A stretch of 64,000 bases of DNA from Kribbella rubisoli (lineage in GTDB: Bacteria > Actinomycetota > Actinomycetes > Propionibacteriales > Kribbellaceae), in the NCBI RefSeq assembly GCF_004217145.1, contig NZ_SHKR01000016.1, positions 1-64,000 of the forward strand, read 5' to 3'. Position numbers and translations under genes: made by a program. Positions 37,906 through 47,583 of the stretch are shown piece after piece. How positions within the stretch are numbered: position 1 is the first letter of the stretch; each line of letters opens with the position of its first letter. Below the pieces are notes generated by a model, which saw nothing but the letters and a program-made list of their open reading frames with translations, did no database searches and had not been told where the DNA came from.

Positions 37906-38623
37906 TTTCAACGGTCTCGGGGAGGACCTCGAGGGTTCGGCGGAAGACTTCCTCGCGGTCGGCGGGTGCGAGGAGCACGTACGCCGACACCGTTGAGAGG
38001 TGCCCGACATAGTCGTGGGCGCTCATCGTCAGGAGCCGTTCGATCACGACCTGCCGGACATCGCCGAACCACTCGGACTGTTGGAGCTCCGTGCCGGGCC
38101 ACTGCATCGACAGGTCCGCGGATGTGCCGTCGGGCGATGGGACGCCGTCGTCCTCGAGGTACGGCGCACGTGCGGCGCGCGCGGCCTCGTCGAGATCCGG
38201 GTCGGCCAGCCCGATGGGCACGCCGAACGAGGTGAACACACCACCCTGCCGGACAAGTGCGGCCATGCGCTCCCATCGGCCTTCAGGGTCGGTCCAATGG
38301 AGCGCGGCAGCCGAGTACACCAGGTCGTACGACGAATCCAGCGGCAAATCCTCGAAGGCAGCCTGCAGCGTGGTGACGTTCGGTGGCAAGTGTTTGTGTA
38401 GCTCCGCGAGCATCGCCGCATCAGGCTCAGACGCCGTGATCGCGATCCCGCCCTGCGCGAACAGCCGCGTCGCCTTACCCGTCCCGGCGCCGATCTCCAG
38501 CGCGGTCCCGATCGGCCCACCGGCGTACGCCGTCACCAGCTCGAGAAGCTCCACCGGATACCCAGGCCGAAACCGTTCGTATGCCTCCGCCACGGCCCCA
38601 AAACTCAACGCACGCACAACCAT
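37865..38623 (-). CDS. Class I SAM-dependent methyltransferase
   Basis: About 252 residues. MVVRALSFGAVAEAYERFRP then the SAM loop ALEIGAGTGKATRLFAQGG, TASEPDAAMLAEL and DLVYSAAALHWTDPEGRW. These are motifs I to IV of the small UbiE/BioC-like methyltransferases. Substrate unknown. ATG 38623 is preferred over 38647 because the family usually starts near the RALSFG motif. Confidence 0.85.
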   Translation of the reverse strand: MVVRALSFGAVAEAYERFRPGYPVELLELVTAYAGGPIGTALEIGAGTGKATRLFAQGGIAITASEPDAAMLAELHKHLPPNVTTLQAAFEDLPLDSSYDLVYSAAALHWTDPEGRWERMAALVRQGGVFTSFGVPIGLADPDLDEAARAARAPYLEDDGVPSPDGTSADLSMQWPGTELQQSEWFGDVRQVVIERLLTMSAHDYVGHLSTVSAYVLLAPADREEVFRRTLEVLPETVEINGQIHVHLARRQ

Positions 38624-38681
38624 GCCCGGAATCCTGACACCTTCCACGACCCAGCGCTTCTCAATTTCCGGCCGAAGGCAA

Positions 38682-39641
38682 TTAGGTCCTGCGGATGAGC
38701 CGGTCGCCGAGGTCGGAGCGGTGGTAGAGGACTGAGCGGCCGTGGCGGGCTGAGGTTAGGAGGCCGGCGGCTTGGAGGGCTCGTAGGTGTTGGTTGATGG
38801 CGGTGGGGGTGACGTTGAGGCGGACGGCTAGTTCGGTTGTGGAGGTTGGGGTTTCCAGGAGGGACAGGAGGCGGGCTCGGGCTCGGCCGATGAGGTTCGC
38901 GAGGGCGGCCGGGAGCGTTGGTGCTGAGGTCTGCCAGAGGGTGGCGAGGCCTCGGGCTGGGTAGATGAGGTGGGGTGGCTCGTCGGGGGAGATGGGGGTG
39001 GCGGCGCGGCGGCTGAAGAGGGACGGGGTGAGGGTGAGGCCGCGGCCGGCGGTTGAGGTTCGGTAGGAGAGGTCGCTGCGGAGGCGGATTCGGAGGACGG
39101 TCTCGTCCAGGCGGACGTGTGGGTCGATGTCGGTGAACATCGCCGCCAGTCCGGCGTTCGCCATGACTCGGCCGCGGTAGACGATGTCGGCCTCGAGGAT
39201 GGTGCGCATGCGCGTCCAGTACGGCTCGAAGCAGGCGTCCCAGTAGTCGCGCAGCGCGGCCAGCAGACGGCGCAGGACGGTGGCCGGGCGCCCGACGAGT
39301 ACCGACGGCAGAGTGGCCGGATGGACCGCGGCGAGGTCCACTCGCACGACCCCAGCAGGAGTGTCCACAAGAGCCGTCAACTCGTCCTCGATCCTGCCCA
39401 ACGGACTGTAGGGCCGAGGCGTGAGGAAGTCGGGAGTCCACAACGCCTCGTTGGTCAGGGCGTAGAGCAGCTCGAGGTCGAGCTCACTGCGGGCCGGCTC
39501 AGTGGCCCGCAGCCAGGGCAGTTGCAACGGGAACCGGCCAGGGTCACGCAGAGTCCGCAGGGACAGGACCAGCTCCTGCAGCGGTGAGATCGCGAACCGC
39601 ACCTCACCGAGATCGTTGCCCGCCAGCTCGTACTCGATCAT
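38682..39641 (-). CDS. ArsR-like winged-helix regulator
   Basis: 319 residues from ATG 39641 (MIEYELAGNDLGEVRFAISP). A long N-terminal region of unknown fold is followed by a C-terminal HTH: LLSLLETPTSTTELAVRLNV, TPTAINQHLRALQAAGLL, RHGRSVLYHRS. This layout (DUF5937-like N-terminus plus ArsR HTH) is common in actinobacteria. Divergent from the MFS exporter with a 55-base gap, so it probably controls that gene. The 3' third of the gene is very C/A-rich on its coding strand. Confidence 0.85.
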   Translation of the reverse strand: MIEYELAGNDLGEVRFAISPLQELVLSLRTLRDPGRFPLQLPWLRATEPARSELDLELLYALTNEALWTPDFLTPRPYSPLGRIEDELTALVDTPAGVVRVDLAAVHPATLPSVLVGRPATVLRRLLAALRDYWDACFEPYWTRMRTILEADIVYRGRVMANAGLAAMFTDIDPHVRLDETVLRIRLRSDLSYRTSTAGRGLTLTPSLFSRRAATPISPDEPPHLIYPARGLATLWQTSAPTLPAALANLIGRARARLLSLLETPTSTTELAVRLNVTPTAINQHLRALQAAGLLTSARHGRSVLYHRSDLGDRLIRRT

Positions 39642-39696
39642 GAAGCAATACGCTACATCTCTGGCACCCGACAGCATCCGATGCGACAACTGTCGA

Positions 39697-40953
39697 GTGC
39701 CTGAACTCCTCCGTGATCCCGTCGAACGCGCGCTCGCCTCCGCCGTGGCCGCGCTGTCGCTGTCCCGTGGCATGTTCTTCGCCGTCAGCGCCCTGTACTT
39801 CACCCGCGGAGTCGGCCTGTCCGCAGCCACCGTCGGGATCGGCCTCACCCTCGCCGGAGCGGTCGGCGTCCTCGCGTCGTACGTCGGTGGGCGGTTGAGC
39901 GACCGCTACGGCGCGGACCGGCTGCAGCAATGGACGCTGGCCGCGAACGGAGCCGCACTGCTGGCGTATGCGCTTGCCGGCAATGTCGTCAGCTTCATCC
40001 TGATCGCGGCCTGCGTCTCCGCCACACGCGGCCTGCAGAGCACTGCCCAGGTGACACTGCTTGCCCGTTGGTACGTCGGCCCGGAGCGAGTCACTGTCCG
40101 CGCCAGGCTGCGGGTGGTGATGAACGTCTTCATCGGCGGCGGCAGTCTGCTCGCAGGGCTCGCGCTGATGGTCGACACCACAGCGGCGTACCGCCTGACG
40201 GTGGTCCTCGTCGGCGCCGTCACAATGCTCGGCACACTGCCGCTGATCGGTCTGCGCCGCAGGGTCGACGGGCTGGCCGCACGCATGGACGCGTCGAACG
40301 GCGCTGCGCGAGACGTGCGTGAACGATCCCCGCTGCGCGATCGCACGTACGTCGCATCGACGGTCCTGAACGCCATACTCGCGATCCAGTTCGGACTGAC
40401 GTCGGTCGCGATACCGCTCTGGGTCGCCGACCACACCGATGCGCCAACCGTCGTCGTCTCGGCGCTACTACTGGTCAACACCGCCTACGTGGCTCTCTTC
40501 CAAGTGCGTGCCTCCCGAGGCGCACAGAACCTGCGTACCGCTGGCCAGTCGGTACGCCGAGCAGGCCTGTTCCTGCTGGTTGCCTGCGTCCTCTTCGCCT
40601 GCGCGGGGTACGTCGGCGCCGCAGCAGCAACCGCCATACTGCTCCTGGCCGCGCTCGCGGCGTCCGCGGCCGAGACGCAGGGCGAGGCCGGCGGCTGGAC
40701 CATGGCCTTCGACCTCGCCGACCCCGCTCGCGCGGGCGCCTACCAAGGGCTCAGCCAAACCGGCTACGCGGTCGCCCAGATGCTCAGCCCGGCCGTCGTG
40801 ACCACCAGCGCGATCGACCACGGCACACCGGGCTGGATCGCCCTCGGCTCACTCTTCGCAGCCACCGGCATCGCCACCGCGCTGGTCGCCAACCACGCAG
40901 CCACACACAGAAACCAGCCCGAACCCATCTCCGGAGTACAAGTCAGCCAATAG
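39697..40953 (+). CDS. MFS transporter
   Basis: About 418 residues with twelve hydrophobic segments, starting at GTG 39697 (MPELLRDPVERALASAV). The loop GGRLSDRYGADRLQQW between segments 2 and 3 is the MFS signature. Likely a drug or metabolite exporter. Divergent from the ArsR-like regulator. An in-frame extension to 39502 would overlap that gene. Confidence 0.85.
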   Translation: MPELLRDPVERALASAVAALSLSRGMFFAVSALYFTRGVGLSAATVGIGLTLAGAVGVLASYVGGRLSDRYGADRLQQWTLAANGAALLAYALAGNVVSFILIAACVSATRGLQSTAQVTLLARWYVGPERVTVRARLRVVMNVFIGGGSLLAGLALMVDTTAAYRLTVVLVGAVTMLGTLPLIGLRRRVDGLAARMDASNGAARDVRERSPLRDRTYVASTVLNAILAIQFGLTSVAIPLWVADHTDAPTVVVSALLLVNTAYVALFQVRASRGAQNLRTAGQSVRRAGLFLLVACVLFACAGYVGAAAATAILLLAALAASAAETQGEAGGWTMAFDLADPARAGAYQGLSQTGYAVAQMLSPAVVTTSAIDHGTPGWIALGSLFAATGIATALVANHAATHRNQPEPISGVQVSQ

Positions 40954-40986
40954 AGTGGACATCGCTCATACGGCAAGGAGTTCCGG

Positions 40987-41367
40987 ATGGACAGCGTGGG
41001 TGTTCGCTACATCGTGTACGACGTGGCAGCGGCGGTGACCTTCTATACCGACCGGCTCGGTTTCACCGTGGAGATGGACTATTCGCCAGGGTTTGCCGCG
41101 GTGACGCGTGGCGGACTGCGGTTGATGCTGAACAACGTCGGCGGCATCGGCGGAGCATCCCAGCCCATGCCCGACGGCCGATCGCCGGAGCCCGGTGGCT
41201 GGAACAGGTTCCAGATTGTCGTCGACGACCTCGCCGCCGAGGTCGCGCGGCTCCGGGCCGAGGGCGCGACCTTCCGCAACGAGATCGTCGTCGGTGTCGG
41301 AGGCTCTCAGATCCTGCTGGAGGACCCGGCCGGCAACGTGATCGAACTGTTCCAGCCGGCCAACTGA
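40987..41367 (+). CDS. VOC-superfamily (glyoxalase/bleomycin-resistance-like) protein
   Basis: 126 residues of two beta-alpha-beta-beta-beta units: VRYIVYDVAAAVTFYTDRLG and WNRFQIVVDDLAAEVARL, ending LEDPAGNVIELFQPAN. These are the usual VOC metal-site segments (Glu in IELFQ). The ATG follows AAGGAG. Reaction unknown. Confidence 0.85.
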   Translation: MDSVGVRYIVYDVAAAVTFYTDRLGFTVEMDYSPGFAAVTRGGLRLMLNNVGGIGGASQPMPDGRSPEPGGWNRFQIVVDDLAAEVARLRAEGATFRNEIVVGVGGSQILLEDPAGNVIELFQPAN

Positions 41368-41378
41368 CCGATCGCTGG

Positions 41379-41708
41379 TCATTCGAGGCTGTGTTGGACC
41401 GGGATGGTCCGCGGTAGGTCTGTAAGTTCGAGGGCGGCTCGGATTGGGGAGTCCGGCGGGACGACGATGCGGAGCTCCTGACGGCTTTGGGTCAGGCGTT
41501 CGGCGAGACGGAAGAGCATCGCGATGCCGGAGCTGTCGAGATAGGCGGTCTCGGTCAGGTCGACGGCGATGACGGACTCGTCGACCGAGGCGATGCGGCT
41601 GATGACCTCCCTTACCTCGGCCGCGTTCGTGAGGTCGACTTCTCCGGAGATCCGGACGACCTGGACGCCTTTGCTCGTCCAGGCGTCGACCTCGGCGTAC
41701 GCCGTCAT
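41379..41708 (-). CDS. STAS-domain anti-sigma factor antagonist
   Basis: 109 residues: VVRISGEVDLTNAAEVREVI, VIAVDLTETAYLDSSGIAML, FRLAERL. The Ser pair in LDSSGI is the regulatory phosphorylation site of SpoIIAA/RsbV-type proteins. Its ATG overlaps the stop of the upstream SpoIIE-like phosphatase by four bases (ATGA), so the two are one unit: a phosphatase/kinase with its STAS substrate. Confidence 0.9.
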   Translation of the reverse strand: MTAYAEVDAWTSKGVQVVRISGEVDLTNAAEVREVISRIASVDESVIAVDLTETAYLDSSGIAMLFRLAERLTQSRQELRIVVPPDSPIRAALELTDLPRTIPVQHSLE

Positions 41709-43867
41709 TTCTCGTCCCCGACCGCTACGTGGCGTCGCATGTAGATCGTCGTACCTTCCGGATCGCTGTCGATGTCCACCGAGTCGGACAGCCCGTGGAT
41801 CAGTGTCAGGCCCAGGCCGCCGCCGCGGTCCGCCGGACGCCGCCACTGACCCTCGTCGCGCACGGTCAGCTCGACCGAGCCGTCCACCAGGCGCGCCTCG
41901 ACGTGCATGTCGCCGGGCGAGGCGCCGTACGCGTGGCGTACGACGTTGCTGCACGCCTCCCCGCAGGCGATCGCGATCTCGCCGGCGTCCCGCGCGTTGA
42001 CACCCGACTCGCGGAGCCAGCGACGCAACGCATGCCGGACCTGGAAGAGCATGCGCGCCTCGGCCGGTACGTCGAGGGACAGCGGCGTTCCAGCCAGCGC
42101 GAGAGGCCGCAGCGCGATCAGCGCGATGTCGTCGGCCACCTTGCCGGTCTCCGCCAGGGTGGAGAGCAGATGGTCGCAGAGAGCGTCGAGGTCGGCCCAT
42201 TCGGAGCCTTGGGCTTCGGCGAGCAGCCGATCGAGTCCGTCCTGGATCGACAGTGTGCGCTTCTCGACCAGCCCGTCGGTGTAGAGCAGCAGAGTCGCGC
42301 CGGGCGGCAGCCGGTGCGTTGCTTCGGCATAGTCCCAGTGCGCGAGTACGCCGAGAGGTGGAGCCAGCCCGCCGTCGAGGTACTGCGTGCTCCCGTCGTC
42401 GATCAGGAGAGCCGGCGGATGTCCGGCGTTCGCGATCCGCACGGTGCCGGTGTCCGGGTCGTACAGGACGTACAGCAGGGTGACCATCTCGGCCATCGGC
42501 AGCTCGCGGGCTAGCTCGTGCAGTCGGCTCATCACCGTTACTGGTGACGGATCGTGGATGGCGTAGGCCCGCACCGCCATCCGCAGCTGTGTCATGGCTG
42601 CCGCGGCCTGCAGGCCGTGGCCGGCAACATCACCGATGACGAGACCTATCAGGCCGGCGCGCAGCTGGATCACGTCGTACCAGTCGCCGCCGACGTGTAG
42701 GTCGGCTGTCGCTGGGACGTATCGGGCGGCCACGACCAGGCCGGGGATCTCGGGCATCCGGTTCGGGAGCAGGCTGCGCTGGAGTGTCTCCGCGATCTGG
42801 TGCTCCCGCCGCGTCCTGGCCTCCTCCCGGGTCAGCTGCTGCTGGGTCTCCTGCCGCTGGTCGGTCTCGCGACGCAGCCGGTCGGTGGTTGCTTCCAGTT
42901 CGGCGGTGCGGTCCTTGACGCGCACCTCCAGGTCGGCTGCCGCCGCCATCAGCGCGCGTGCAAACCCGATCCGTTCGGTCACGAGCGCGGCGAGGAAGAA
43001 CGACGTCAGCGCGACGGTGGCGTTGAAGGCCTGGAGGGTCAGCATCTTCTCGAGCAGCGACTTACCCTCGAACGGGCCGAGGTCGCGCGTCGCCGACCAG
43101 GTCGCGATCAGCGATGCCGTCAGCGCGGCGGGCGCAGCTCCGCGCAGTTGCAGGCGCCACGAGGCCCAGCCCAGCAACGGCAGGACCAGGAACAACAGCT
43201 GGACGTCGGTGCGGGTCGTCCACGACACCAGGACGATCGTCAGCACAAGAATGATCCCGGCTTCGAGCCAGCGCGCGACCGGCCACGGTTCGAGCTCCCA
43301 GAACAGGGGGATGCACAGGAGGAACGGTGCGACGGCGAGAACGCCCATTGCGTCGCCGGTCCACCAGACCGCCCAGGCACCGGCCAGTCCACGGGTGCCT
43401 TTCGACGCCATGAGCGTGGTGGCACCGATGGTCGCGCTGATCGTCATGCTCGCCAGCGCACCCAGGAAGACGATTGCCAGCGCGTCACGCAGACGATCCA
43501 GCTGACGGCGGAAGCCGATGCGCTCGAGCACGATCGAGGCCACCAGCGGTGCAAGCGTGTTGCCCAGTGCGGTCAGCAGCGCGGGAACCGGACCGGTGCT
43601 GATCGGCAGATTCACGGCCAGAGCCGCGAGCGCGACGCCCGGCCACATCCGCCTTCCCAGAATCAGGAAGGCGGCCAGTGCGATGCCGCTGGGCGGCCAC
43701 AGCGGCGTGACGTTCCGCTCGACCAGCGACAGACTCAGACCCAGACGTGCGCCCAGATAGTAGGCCGCGCCGACCAGCACAGCGGCCGCGGCGGTACGGC
43801 CCAGATCCGCCGTCAGGCGCGGCCTATGTGCCGTCGAGGCCCACGAGCCTTCCGTGCGCTCAGCCAT
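41705..43867 (-). CDS. MASE1 membrane sensor, SpoIIE-type PP2C phosphatase and HATPase fusion
   Basis: 720 residues. Residues 20-300 hold about eight hydrophobic segments with YLGARLGLSLSLVERNVTPL and WPPSGIALAAFLILGRR, the MASE1 sensory domain. A coiled coil follows (DLEVRVKDRTAELEATTDRL). The PP2C domain (about 385-570) has GGDWYDVIQLRAGLIGLVIG, DVAGHGLQAAAAM, LLLYTDGLVEKR. The C-terminal HATPase (about 590-715) has ACGEACSNVVRHAY and GGGLGLTLIHGL, the RsbW-type kinase. It carries both phosphatase and kinase of a partner-switching stress module; the STAS partner is the next gene. Confidence 0.9.
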   Translation of the reverse strand: MAERTEGSWASTAHRPRLTADLGRTAAAAVLVGAAYYLGARLGLSLSLVERNVTPLWPPSGIALAAFLILGRRMWPGVALAALAVNLPISTGPVPALLTALGNTLAPLVASIVLERIGFRRQLDRLRDALAIVFLGALASMTISATIGATTLMASKGTRGLAGAWAVWWTGDAMGVLAVAPFLLCIPLFWELEPWPVARWLEAGIILVLTIVLVSWTTRTDVQLLFLVLPLLGWASWRLQLRGAAPAALTASLIATWSATRDLGPFEGKSLLEKMLTLQAFNATVALTSFFLAALVTERIGFARALMAAAADLEVRVKDRTAELEATTDRLRRETDQRQETQQQLTREEARTRREHQIAETLQRSLLPNRMPEIPGLVVAARYVPATADLHVGGDWYDVIQLRAGLIGLVIGDVAGHGLQAAAAMTQLRMAVRAYAIHDPSPVTVMSRLHELARELPMAEMVTLLYVLYDPDTGTVRIANAGHPPALLIDDGSTQYLDGGLAPPLGVLAHWDYAEATHRLPPGATLLLYTDGLVEKRTLSIQDGLDRLLAEAQGSEWADLDALCDHLLSTLAETGKVADDIALIALRPLALAGTPLSLDVPAEARMLFQVRHALRRWLRESGVNARDAGEIAIACGEACSNVVRHAYGASPGDMHVEARLVDGSVELTVRDEGQWRRPADRGGGLGLTLIHGLSDSVDIDSDPEGTTIYMRRHVAVGDEK

Positions 43868-43972
43868 GGCTTTCTGGGCTCACTAGTCGCGACAGCGTCG
43901 GCCTCCACCCTCCGGTGCTCTTAGCTCATGGGACGCTGGAAAACCTGGCTACGTCAAGTCACCATGGCCAGG

Positions 43973-44929
43973 TCACTCGCCGAACAGCATCTGGGCGTCG
44001 CCGGGCCTGATCTGCCACCGGAAGTAGACCGGGTCGGCGAAACTCGCCGGGACCTTGCCCAGGCCTTGGATGACGGTCGCGGTCCCGTTCGCGTGGCCGA
44101 CGGCGTACGCGTAGGCCGACTGGGTGTCCTTGTCGATGCCGACCAGCATCGTCCCGTACTGACCGCACTTCTCGGCGACCAGCGCATCGAACGCCTGCCA
44201 GGTCGACCCGCGCACCTTCTTCACGACCGGCTTGAGCGGCGACGTCCGGGGGAGCCGGATCGTGTAGAGCGCGCCGCCGCGGGTATTGGCCAAGAAGGTG
44301 TCGTACGTCGCGGTCTGGCTGATCATCGCCATCGTCTTCACCGCGCCGAACCCGGTGGCCGACTGCTTGTTGGCCCACAGCCGCGGATTGTTGCCGTTGT
44401 TGTAGTACATCTCCCAGCGAGTCAGCGTGCCGTCGGTGCGCAGCTGGTACTGCGTGGTGAGGTTCGGCGGGTCGGGATAGTCCCAGTACCTCGTCGTCTC
44501 GAAGAAGGTCGTGTCGCCCCAGCCGCCGCCGACCCGGTAGTGCGTCGGCCTGGTCGGGTCGACCACGCCGTCCAGCGTGATCAGGTACGAGGTGCCGTAC
44601 ATGGTCGAGCCGAGCACCGTGTATCCGGTGATGGACGCGTCGTACCCGGTGACGTCCGGATCCACTGACAGCGAACCACTGACCCGGACGGCGCCGGCCG
44701 GGAAGACCCCGACGTCCTCCTTGTCGGCGGTGACCGCGCCAGGTGTGATCCGCTTGCCGGCGACCGCGCCGGTGGCGGTCACGGACCCGACGCTGACGAC
44801 GCAAGCCGCCGACGCCTTCGCGGCCGTCGTGGAACCCGTTCGCGCGGCCGTCGCGGCCCCGGGGGTGACACCTGCTACAAGCAACACGGCAACCGCCGCG
44901 CGCCCCGCTGTACTCAGTCGACCGGACAT
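43973..44929 (-). CDS. Secreted protein of unknown function
   Basis: 318 residues. Signal peptide MSGRLSTAGRAAVAVLLVAG to about residue 30 (ATAA). The mature part is beta-rich with Tyr/Trp-rich segments (YRVGGGWGDTTFFETTRYWD, QLRTDGTLTRWEMYYNN), suggesting an extracellular beta-propeller or sandwich. Cysteines in SAACVVS and EKCGQYG could pair. No family recognised. Confidence 0.7.
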   Translation of the reverse strand: MSGRLSTAGRAAVAVLLVAGVTPGAATAARTGSTTAAKASAACVVSVGSVTATGAVAGKRITPGAVTADKEDVGVFPAGAVRVSGSLSVDPDVTGYDASITGYTVLGSTMYGTSYLITLDGVVDPTRPTHYRVGGGWGDTTFFETTRYWDYPDPPNLTTQYQLRTDGTLTRWEMYYNNGNNPRLWANKQSATGFGAVKTMAMISQTATYDTFLANTRGGALYTIRLPRTSPLKPVVKKVRGSTWQAFDALVAEKCGQYGTMLVGIDKDTQSAYAYAVGHANGTATVIQGLGKVPASFADPVYFRWQIRPGDAQMLFGE

Positions 44930-45144
44930 GGCCAGCCCCTCGGTTCGCAGTACGGAGTAGTCCTTCTGTGTACTCCGATACCGCGCGGGGCCGGAAGGTT
45001 ATGCCGGGCTTGCGTCGCAGATGGTTAGTCGGCTACCTGGGCCTTGGTCAGGCCCAGAAGGGGTCGCCGATGTGTTGGTCGACTGTGCGCTGCCGTTTCG
45101 GGTACTAGCGGGTAGTAGGAGTCTCCAGGCGAGGAGGGATACCC

Positions 45145-47073
45145 GTGACGGCTACGACGCGGCAGGTGGGGGAGCGTGAGGCGCGGGAGGTTGCGGAGGC
45201 GGCGCGGGAGAGGGAGTGGACCCGGCCGAGTTTCGCCAAAGGGCTGTATCTGGGTGACTTCGACCTGTCGCTGATCCATCCACAACCGCATGCGGTCGCG
45301 GCCGACCATGCGGTGCGCGGCGAGGAGTTCATCGCGCGGCTGGCGGCGTACTGCGAGACGCTCGACGGGCTGCTGATCGAGCGCGAGGCGAAGATCCCGG
45401 ACGAGTACCTGCGCGGGCTCGCCGAGCTGGGCACGTTCGGCATCAAGATCCCGGTCGAGTACGGCGGTCTCGGCCTGTCGATGTCGTACTACGGCAAGGC
45501 GCTGATGCTCGTCGCGTCGGTGCATCCGAGTCTGAGTGCCCTGGTGTCCGCGCATCAGTCGATCGGTGTGCCGGAGCCGGTGAAGATGTTCGGGACCGAC
45601 GAGCAGAAGCAGCGGTTCCTGCCGCGCTGCGCTGCCGGTGCGGTGACGGCGTTCCTGCTCACCGAGCCCGATGTGGGCTCGGATCCCGCCCGGCTGGCGT
45701 CGACGGCGATCCCGACCGACGACGGTACGGCGTACCTCTTGGACGGCGTGAAGCTCTGGACGACGAACGGTGTCATCGCCGAGCTGGTCGTGGTGATGGC
45801 ACGCGTGCCGGAGCATGAAGGCGGCCGGGGTGGCATCAGCGCGTTCGTCGTGGAGGCCGACTCGCCGGGGATCACCGTGGAGAACCGCAATGCCTTCATG
45901 GGGTTGCGCGGGATCGAGAACGGCGTGACCCGTTTCCACCAGGTCCGGGTGCCGGCCGAGAACCGGCTGGGACGGGAGGGCGACGGCCTGCGGATCGCGC
46001 TCACCACGCTGAACACCGGCCGATTGTCGATCCCGGCGACCACCACGGCGGCGGCCAAGTGGTGCCTGAAGATCGCGCGGGAGTGGTCCGCGGAGCGCGT
46101 CCAATGGGGCCGGCCGATCGGCTCCCACGCAGCCGTGGCCGAGAAGATCTCGTTCATCGCCGCGACCACGTTCGCGCTCGAGGCGGTCCTCGACCTGTCG
46201 GCGAACCTGGCCGACGCGGGTACCAAGGACATCCGGATCGAGGCGGCGCTGGCCAAGCTGTGGGCCAGCGAGATGGCCTGGCGGATCGCCGACGAGCTGG
46301 TGCAGATCCGCGGCGGACGCGGGTACGAGACTGCTGACTCGCTGGCGGCCCGCGGCGAGCGCGCCGTACCCGCGGAGCAGATCCTGCGCGATCTGCGGAT
46401 CAACCGCATCTTCGAGGGCTCGACCGAGATCATGCATCTGCTGATCGCCCGGGAGGCCGTCGACGCCCACCTGTCCGCGGCGGGCGACCTCGCCGCACCG
46501 GACGCCGACCTCCAGGCCAAGGCGAAGGCCGCGGTCAACGCGAGCGGGTTCTATGCCAGATGGCTGCCCAAGCTGGCGGTCGGCAAGGGATCGGATCCCA
46601 GGTCGTACGGCGAGTTCGGGCCGCTCGCGAAGCACCTGCGGTACGTCGAACGCTCGTCCCGCAAGCTCGCGCGGCAGACGTTCTACGGGATGGGCCGCTG
46701 GCAGGCGAAGCTCGAGTACCGGCAGGGCTTCCTGGCGCGGATCGTCGACATCGGCGCCGAGCTGTTCGCGATGGCCGCGTCCTGCTCGCGGGCCGAGACG
46801 CTGCGCGCACGGGACGCCGCCCAGGGCGAGTCGGCGTACGAGCTGGCGGCGGTGTTCTGCGAACAGGCGCGGCTGCGGGTCGATCACCTCTTCGAGCAAC
46901 TGTGGAGCAACACCGACGACGCGGACCGAAGACTGTCCCAGCAGGTCCTCGACGGCAAACACAGCTGGCTCGAAGCCGGCATCGTCGACCCCTCCGAGGG
47001 AACCGGCCCATGGATCGCCCAATGGCAGCCCGGCGAATCGACAGCGGAGAACCAGTCACGCCGCTATCGCTAG
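45145..47073 (+). CDS. Acyl-CoA dehydrogenase, long form
   Basis: 642 residues from GTG 45145, preceded by GAGGAGGG. ACAD landmarks: ELGTFGIKIPVEYGGLGLSM, TAFLLTEPDVGSDPARLAST, LDGVKLWTTNGVIAELVVVM, GRGYETADSL and RINRIFEGSTEIMHLL. A C-terminal extension of about 170 residues after the FEGS motif is typical of the long FadE-like subgroup. FAD-dependent alpha,beta-dehydrogenation of an acyl-CoA. It stands alone, convergent with the HxlR regulator (4-base overlap). Confidence 0.9.
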   Translation: MTATTRQVGEREAREVAEAAREREWTRPSFAKGLYLGDFDLSLIHPQPHAVAADHAVRGEEFIARLAAYCETLDGLLIEREAKIPDEYLRGLAELGTFGIKIPVEYGGLGLSMSYYGKALMLVASVHPSLSALVSAHQSIGVPEPVKMFGTDEQKQRFLPRCAAGAVTAFLLTEPDVGSDPARLASTAIPTDDGTAYLLDGVKLWTTNGVIAELVVVMARVPEHEGGRGGISAFVVEADSPGITVENRNAFMGLRGIENGVTRFHQVRVPAENRLGREGDGLRIALTTLNTGRLSIPATTTAAAKWCLKIAREWSAERVQWGRPIGSHAAVAEKISFIAATTFALEAVLDLSANLADAGTKDIRIEAALAKLWASEMAWRIADELVQIRGGRGYETADSLAARGERAVPAEQILRDLRINRIFEGSTEIMHLLIAREAVDAHLSAAGDLAAPDADLQAKAKAAVNASGFYARWLPKLAVGKGSDPRSYGEFGPLAKHLRYVERSSRKLARQTFYGMGRWQAKLEYRQGFLARIVDIGAELFAMAASCSRAETLRARDAAQGESAYELAAVFCEQARLRVDHLFEQLWSNTDDADRRLSQQVLDGKHSWLEAGIVDPSEGTGPWIAQWQPGESTAENQSRRYR

Positions 47074-47549
47074 TCGGCCTGCGTTTGCTGGGCGTTGAGG
47101 CGGTCGAATGGGCTGACGCCGTCGTCGGGCTTGGGTGGCGCGCCCAAGTGGCGCGTGCGGAGGTCGTTCATCAGGGCTTCGATGAAGGGTGAGCCTTGCT
47201 CGTGCATGAATTGGTGGCGGGCGTGGAGTTCGTTGTCAGCCGGCCGCCAGGTGAGGGACCAGTTGCCTAGGGCATCGAGGACGGGGAGGGTCTGGATGCC
47301 GGCCTCGGTGAGGCTGTACTGCGCGCGTTGGCCGCGGGCTGCCGTGCCTCGGCTGAGGAGACCGGCTTCGACCAGGCGGACCAGGCGGTCGGCGAGGATG
47401 TTCGAGGCGATGCCTTCGGCCGATCCGGTGAGCAGTGCCCGGAAGTAACGGCGGTCGCTGAAGATGACGTCGCGCAGTACGAGCAACGACCAGCGATCGC
47501 CTAGCACCTCGACGGCGGCATTGATCGGACAGCCTGACCGTGGTTCCAC
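47070..47549 (-). CDS. HxlR-family regulator
   Basis: 159 residues from GTG 47549 (MEPRSGCPINAAVEVLGDRW), preceded by GGAGGAG. HxlR signature: LLVLRDVIFSDRRYFRALLT, SNILADRLVRLVEAGLLSR, YSLTEAG. The Cys near the N-terminus (SGCPINA) is the conserved redox-type Cys of this family. The in-frame extension to 47744 is antisense to the reductase. Divergent from the reductase gene with an operator-like palindrome between them. Confidence 0.88.
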   Translation of the reverse strand: MEPRSGCPINAAVEVLGDRWSLLVLRDVIFSDRRYFRALLTGSAEGIASNILADRLVRLVEAGLLSRGTAARGQRAQYSLTEAGIQTLPVLDALGNWSLTWRPADNELHARHQFMHEQGSPFIEALMNDLRTRHLGAPPKPDDGVSPFDRLNAQQTQAD

Positions 47550-47583
47550 GTCTCCTCCTTGACAGGTCCGGGCGTCGCCATAA

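Noticed and set aside
45025..47022. Long minus-strand open frame (665 codons) opposite the acyl-CoA dehydrogenase
   Set aside because: It is antisense to a gene with clear family motifs; its translation is rich in Arg/Gly and His with no domain.
45145..47073. This dehydrogenase as the island target gene
   Set aside because: Its FEGS region and long C-terminal extension differ from the fragment at 25,428-25,517, so it is not the parent of that fragment.
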